Shown: positions 59,390 through 64,000 of the stretch, in pieces
Layout of the letters: the number at the start of each line of letters is the position of its first letter
Numbering within the stretch: position 1 is the stretch's first letter
Source of the DNA: Paulinella micropora
Lineage: Eukaryota > Cercozoa > Imbricatea > Euglyphida
Assembly: GCA_009731375.1 (NCBI GenBank)
Contig: BJOX01000018.1
Span: 85,972-149,971, forward strand
Length of the DNA: 64,000 nt
Direction: 5' to 3'
Position numbers and translations under genes: made by a program
The notes under the pieces: generated by a model
Database searches by the model: none
What the model saw: the letters and a program-made list of their open reading frames with translations, nothing else
What the model was told of the DNA's origin: nothing

Positions 59390-60103
59390 ATGGGACTCAA
59401 TGGAGGGGATGAGGGGAAAGAACGGGAGCGGAACAGACTTATCCTCCAGACATACCAAAAGATCGCGGAACGCGCGGATTCTATGAGTCCTAGGAGAATG
59501 GTTAATTCAATTAAAAGAGCTGATTTCCTTTTAGCCTACACGAAGGTGGAAATTGTCGAGTTGGGCGGGTATGAGGTCATTGGCAATGACACGATGGCGG
59601 CGATCAGCGTCATGGGGAGGAACTTTCAGGACAAGTATGGGGGACAGCAGTGGTATCAGCAGGCACTGCGGCGCACGCAGGGATGGGTGAGTGGAGTGTC
59701 GGGATCGACACCGATCACGGGCACGATGTTGCTGAATTTTCGGCTCTCCGACGGCTCGGTCTATATCCACAGGTTTTGGGTGGTACCAGCATACACGGGG
59801 GGCTTATTGTGGAGCTTGGACGCGCTCAGACGAATGCGCACGTCCATCGACTGTGCGGGGTATACGGTGCGATATGAAGCGGATGAAAACTCACCTGTAT
59901 ACAAGATGGTGCACTTGTCGACAGATGACCAACCTCAAGGCAATGAGGGGGAATGGACGGCGGGTAGTTTTGCGGCAGTGAAGGTCGTAATGTCGGAAGA
60001 GGCAGCGGCTGATGAGGCAGCATGCGAGGTTTTTGCGGTGGGGGACCCTAAGGCAACGGATGAGAGAGCGAATCGGAGGACGAATGGACGCCAAATCAGA
60101 TAG
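59390..60103 (+). CDS. Element G retropepsin-like protease
   Basis: 237 codons. Middle part: VELGGYEVIGNDTMAAISVM, where retropepsins have Asp-Thr/Ser-Gly-Ala; here Asp-Thr-Met. It continues ITGTMLLNFRLSDGSVYIH and FWVVPAYTGGLLWSLDALRR, matching the flap, F-x-V-x-P and ILG-x-D-x-L pattern (here LLWSLDAL). Just before RT-containing frames, as in Ty3. Fold assignment is tentative; the altered Gly would impair activity if real. Confidence 0.5.
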   Translation: MGLNGGDEGKERERNRLILQTYQKIAERADSMSPRRMVNSIKRADFLLAYTKVEIVELGGYEVIGNDTMAAISVMGRNFQDKYGGQQWYQQALRRTQGWVSGVSGSTPITGTMLLNFRLSDGSVYIHRFWVVPAYTGGLLWSLDALRRMRTSIDCAGYTVRYEADENSPVYKMVHLSTDDQPQGNEGEWTAGSFAAVKVVMSEEAAADEAACEVFAVGDPKATDERANRRTNGRQIR

Positions 60104-60786
60104 TGGCATTGTGCGACATGCGGCTGAAACACTTGAGAGAACAACGGAGATTGGCCACGGACGGTTTCCCGATACCGGCCGTAATTTGGGGGACCAACAC
60201 AAAGAAATGGATGGCAGTACGTTGCCAATGGCACAATACGTGGTATGTAACGTAGCAAAGCAGAGTCAGGCGAAGACGGGAATTATCGAGTTTCTCAAGG
60301 ATAAGTGGGGGGACGATCCCATTATGGTCGACTCGGTGGCGGGAATCAAGAAGGCGCTGAAGAATCGGATTTCCCTTGGGGATTTCACGATAGTGCTTCC
60401 GGTGGGTAGACGAACGGAAATGTGGTGGTACGATATCGAGGATTTCTTGGTTCAGGATCCGATACCTATACCGAATCGGACGCAGAAGCTCGTTATAGCG
60501 TGTCGAGAAAAGCGGCAAGGAAATATCGGGAGGAACTCCTTACACGGGATTTGCCCGCGATTGCGTTTACTCATATTTCGGGGATATATCATCGCACACA
60601 TGCGATACAATACGCGATGATGATCGATCAGTTGGCCAGATATGCGGATCAGGAGAGGCAAACGCCTACCCTGTACCGTCTCGAGAAGGGTTCGAGGAGG
60701 ATGGCGAGGAGGCCACGGTAGACGACATAGCGGGCAAGGCGACCCACGAACAAATCAAGGAGGAAACGGATAAGGCTCGGGCGGCC
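60104..60786 (+). pseudogene. Element G protease-RT linker (several frames)
   Basis: Overlapping frames 60012-60620 and 60422-60721 with no known motif (KTGIIEFLKDKWGDDPIMV, LGDFTIVLPVGRRTEMWWYD). Coding composition but broken. Confidence 0.35.
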
Positions 60787-61534
60787 TTGCGGGAACATGC
60801 AAAACAGTGGCAGGGAAGTGAAAAGTCTAAGGAGGACGTCTTGGCGATGATGGATCAACACATGGAAGTGTTTGGACCGTTGGAGGGAGGTTCGGTCAAG
60901 CACCACACGGCAAGGTTCTATAGGGAGATGGGACAGGAGGTACCAGGAATAGGACGGCCTTCTCGACTCAGCTATCACGAGGATAGAATTGCCAGGGAGA
61001 CGACGGCGGAATTTTTGGAGAAGGGGCTGATAGAGGAGCGGTTGTCAGAATACTCCTCGCCGGTGCGGATGGCGCCGAAGCCAGATGGCACATTGCGGAT
61101 GTGCATAAACTACTTGAAGATCAATCAGATCATAAAGAAGATCGAAACGCCGGTACCGGATGTGCGACGAGGGGTGGAAATATTGAGGAAGGCGAAAATG
61201 TATTCCACTCCGGATCTGAAAAGCGGGTTTTGGCAAATTCCATTGGCGGAGGAAAGTCGATACCTCACTGCGTTTATGGTGGGCATGACGACTTACGTCT
61301 GGAAGGTTTTGCCGATGGGGCTCAAGGTGGCTCAAGGGATTTTCCAAAAGGCGATGACCGAGATGTTGGGAAGCAAGTTTCAGGACGAGGAATTTGCCTT
61401 CAAACATGGTGACACGTCAACGTATGCTTTTGCGTACTTGGATGACGTCATCATATACTCTAACTCGGTGGAACAGTATATGGAACACCTCAGGGACATC
61501 ATGCGGCGGATTAAGGCGTTCGGTTTCAAGCAAG
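60787..61534 (+). pseudogene. Element G reverse transcriptase, truncated by simple repeats
   Basis: Ty3-type RT from residue 1 to about 249: FLEKGLIEERLSEYSSPVRM, KPDGTLRMCINYLKINQI, MYSTPDLKSGFWQIPLAEES (motif A D143), [20 protein letters not shown], and [12 protein letters not shown] (YLDD 217-220). Shortly after, at IKAFGF, the coding turns into AAGC repeats and the rest of RT, RNase H and integrase is absent. Confidence 0.92.
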
Positions 61535-61658
61535 CAAGCAAACAAGCAAGCAAGCCAGCCCAGCCCAGCCCACCAGCCCAGCCCAGCCAAGCCAAGCCAA
61601 GCCAAGCCAAGCCAAGCCAAGCAAAGCAAAGCAAAGCAAAGCAAAGCAAAGCAAAGCA

Positions 61659-61690
<32 letters not shown>

Positions 61691-61753
61691 GAGCGAGCGA
61701 GCAAGCAAACAAGCAAGCAAGCGAGCGAGCGAGCGAGCAAGCAAGCAAGCAAG

Positions 61754-61788
<35 letters not shown>

Positions 61789-61800
61789 CGAACCAACCAG
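61535..61800. repeat. Graded tetra- and pentanucleotide repeat ladder
   Basis: Units change stepwise: AAGC, CAGCC, AAGCC, AAAGC, AAGC, GAGC, AATC, AACC. Frames of Gln/Ser/Lys/Ala through it are artefacts. Confidence 0.92.
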
Positions 61801-61933
61801 CCTACCAACTACATACATACATACATACATACATACATACATACATACATACATACATACATACTTGTATCCTCCGCTGGTCAAGGTGTCGTCCATCACC
61901 TGCACAACAGGACAGACACGCAACACCAGGATG

Positions 61934-62017
<84 letters not shown>

Positions 62018-62042
62018 CATCTATCCATCTATCTATCTATCC

Positions 62043-62113
<71 letters not shown>

Positions 62114-62146
62114 CCTACCTACCTACCGACCGACCTACCTACCTAC

Positions 62147-62243
<97 letters not shown>
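61801..62243. repeat. (CATA)n and (CTAT)n microsatellites
   Basis: CATA at 61811-61866, a unique patch 61867-61932, then (CTAT)n to 62243 with CCTA/CGAC interruptions near 62115-62150. Confidence 0.95.
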
Positions 62244-62331
62244 CCGTCCTGGGCATGACGGTAAACTGCATCCCGGAGTTGGACTCGGCCCACTGGCACC
62301 TACAGCCTGGGGGTTGATCTATCTATCTCCT

Positions 62332-62868
62332 TCAGCCCTGCACCAGCTGTTTTTGTTTTCTTGGATTTATGCAGTCGCAGCTGGTGCAGCGTGACTGGCC
62401 AGGGCTGATGACTACCCTTCATCGGCCCTCGATACACTCTCAAACTGTTCGGGAAAGCCCTAAGAGCATTCGATACCGCGGCCTGCGGGAAACCGCAAGG
62501 TGCAGCAGGCGAGGTAACGCCTCGGATGGTAAAACTCGAAGGATATGGCCACGCAGGGAATAATGGGTAACCCGCAGCCAAGTTCCATCTTGTCAGGCCA
62601 ACCCCGCGCATGGCTCCTACTCGGTACGACTACCTCTGATTGGCTGCCTTGGACTGACTTGGTGTTCCGACGTGAGTTTAGTGACCAGTGGCTATGGCAA
62701 ATGGCCACTACTCTCGGCGTCGGCCCACTTATGTCACCGCTGCAGCTGGCCCGGTAGTCCTCCGTCGCCACGTCCTGACAAATGGGAAAGGTTCAGAGAC
62801 TAGACGGGAGTGGGATCTTCCTGTGTGCGGGTAGGCACAGAAGCAGGGAGATCTTAAGGTATAGTCCG
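62332..62868 (+). ncRNA. Group I intron-like ribozyme, copy 1
   Basis: Shows the conserved group I core in order. P2-like stem TCAGCCCT/AGGGCTGA with inner GCACCAGCTG/CAGCTGGTGC; P2.1-like GATGA/TCATC; ACTCTCAAACTG then CGGGAAAG (P3/P4) at 62438; CCCGCAGCCAAG (P5/P6 joining) at 62571; TTCAGAGACTAGACGG (P3'/P7) at 62792; a P8 hairpin; and TTAAGGTATAGTCC (P7') at 62854-62867. A hairpin GGTTCTAC/GTAGAACC (62969-63006) follows. No homing endonuclease is seen. Not in rDNA as far as flanks show. Confidence 0.8.
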
Positions 62869-63126
62869 GCCGCCGCGAAAGTGGTCGCCTTGGATGAAGC
62901 TCGAGGGTTGGTGTACCCCTCGGGCCCGAGCCTTGGCGGGGCACGTGATCACGGACACGTGTCTGGGTTGGTTCTACGGCCCTCTAGCCAGGGAGGGTTG
63001 TAGAACCTTCAGACTGCATACATTCTAAGCTTAGTGCTTCCTCCCAGCCCGCTACCCAGCCTCCGTCTGGAGGCGGGGTGGAATGGATGCCTATGTCTTC
63101 GGATATGCAGAGCTGATAGACCAAAC

Positions 63127-63150
63127 ATATCTATCTATCTATTTATCTAT
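63127..63150. repeat. Short (CTAT)n between ribozyme copies
   Basis: Six or so CTAT units after the phrase ATGCAGAGCTGATAGACC, which recurs before the terminal (CTAT)n. Confidence 0.9.
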
Positions 63151-63210
63151 CCGGGGGGGATTGCAGGGGGCCAGGTGCTCAATGCTCCGGCCTAAAACCA
63201 AACCCCCCTT

Positions 63211-63755
63211 ACAGCCCTTCACCAGCTGTTTAGAGCGCAACGTCGCTCGTGGGAAGCGCAGCTGGTTTAGCGTGACAGGCCAGGGCTGATGACTACCTAC
63301 CGTAAGTTACGTTGTCATGGGCCCTCGATACACTCTCAAACTGCGGGAAAATCATGAGAGCCTTTGATACCGCGGCTTCCGGGAAGCCGAGGTGCAGCAG
63401 GCGATGTAACGGTCGTCGGATGGTAAAAACTCAAAGGATTGGGCAATCCGCAGCCAAATCCCTTCTTGTCAGGCCAACCCCGCGCATGGCTCCTACTCGG
63501 TACGACTACCTCCTTGGTTGGCTGCCTACTGACTTTGTGTTCCGACGTGAGTTTTAGTGACCAGTGTTTACGGCAAATGGCCACTACTCTCGACGTCGGC
63601 CCACTTCTGTCAGCACTGCAGCTGGCCCGGTAGTTCTCCGCCGCCACTACCCAGTGGTGTCCTGACAAATGGAAAAGGTTCAGAGACTAAACGGGAGTGG
63701 GGATTTCCCTGTGTGATGATAGGCATATTGGGATATCTTTAAGATATAGTCTAGC
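63211..63755 (+). ncRNA. Group I intron-like ribozyme, copy 2
   Basis: Same order as copy 1 with compensating differences: CAGCCCT/AGGGCTG stem, ATGAC/GTCAT (P2.1), ACTCTCAAACTGCGGGAAA at 63331, GGCAATCCGCAGCCAAA at 63442, TTCAGAGACTAAACGGG at 63679, TTTAAGATATAGTCT at 63738-63752. P2.1 is longer here but still paired. A block CAGCCCGCTAC...GCAGAGCTGA follows both copies. Confidence 0.82.
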
Positions 63756-63942
63756 CCCCGCGAAAGGCGGGCCCCGGGGCAAGCCTGGGGGGTCACGTGC
63801 TCCTGTGACTGGGTCTACTAGGCTGCCCGTCCAGCCAGGGATGGGTAGCTTAGTGCTTCCCAGCCCGCTACTCAGTCGCCGTTTGGCGGGGGGTGGAATG
63901 GATGCCTATGTCTTCGGATATGCAGAGCTGACAGACCAGACA

Positions 63943-64000
<58 letters not shown>
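63943..64000. repeat. (CTAT)n microsatellite at right edge
   Basis: Pure CTAT/TATC units to the end of the window. Confidence 0.97.

Larger units (their letters stand above)
46850..61536 (+). mobile_element. GA-rich retroelement G ending in a Ty3-type RT (interrupted by MITE M2 and copia D)
   Basis: Without copia D, 46850-49323 joins 55863 onward directly. Both halves share strongly purine-rich plus strands and charged Glu/Lys/Arg products with no matches to B, C or D. The right half ends in protease-like and RT genes. No LTRs were found in the window, so the limits are approximate, and treating both halves as one element is inference. Confidence 0.5.

Noticed and set aside
60787-62394. A 535-codon frame fused to RT
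   Set aside because: Codons after about 61534 are repeat-derived Gln/Ser/Lys and Leu/Ser/Ile/Tyr strings.
62369-63742. Small frames over the ribozyme copies as a homing endonuclease
   Set aside because: None exceeds about 105 codons and none shows LAGLIDADG, GIY-YIG or His-Cys motifs.

Overview
This is nuclear DNA from a eukaryote, most likely a unicellular protist or alga. The evidence is a TB2/DP1/HVA22 (REEP/Yop1-type) gene split by GT-AG introns, very dense tetranucleotide microsatellites, and nested LTR retrotransposons. I cannot name the species. The only recognisable host gene is the REEP-like one at about 9.0-11.6 kb. Almost everything else is mobile DNA.

Layout. 1-5930: AT-rich remnant of a Polinton-like or virophage-like DNA virus, running off the left edge. 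It has a protein-primed family B DNA polymerase, a HIRAN protein, a DUF3820-like protein, a phage-type virion protein and small zinc or basic proteins, with TATATA boxes just upstream of the start codons. 6781-8760: TATG/TTATG/GT microsatellites. 8949-11561: REEP-like gene, three of whose introns are filled with microsatellites. 12179-40095: Ty3-like element C (622-bp LTRs, 4-bp target duplication). Its 5' LTR holds a TA-flanked MITE and copia element A (12759-28073), and A holds copia element B in opposite orientation (18050-24416). 42535-46317: 5'-truncated minus-strand Ty3-like element E, with an approximately 1-kb foreign insert in its integrase. 46323-46849: copia fragment F. 46850-61536: GA-rich element G, ending in a Ty3-type reverse transcriptase, interrupted by a second MITE and by copia element D (49329-55862, perfect CATAG duplication). 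61535-62243: simple repeats. 62254-63942: two tandem units, each carrying a group I intron-like ribozyme core. The window ends in a (CTAT)n tract.

How the parts relate. Insertion order follows from nesting: C, then A and the MITE, then B inside A; and G, then D and the second MITE. B, D and F are one copia family. In all three the gag start codon lies inside a GGTTATG box directly after the LTR, matching the complement of the initiator tRNA-Met anticodon arm. B and D also carry a MYND zinc finger between the gag zinc knuckle and the protease, which I do not know from other copia elements. Copia A instead has two CCCH fingers plus two zinc knuckles in its gag. Most retroelement frames are broken, and in D at least two breaks fall on homopolymer runs, so some may be assembly error. 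One of the three N gaps (32627) looks artificial.
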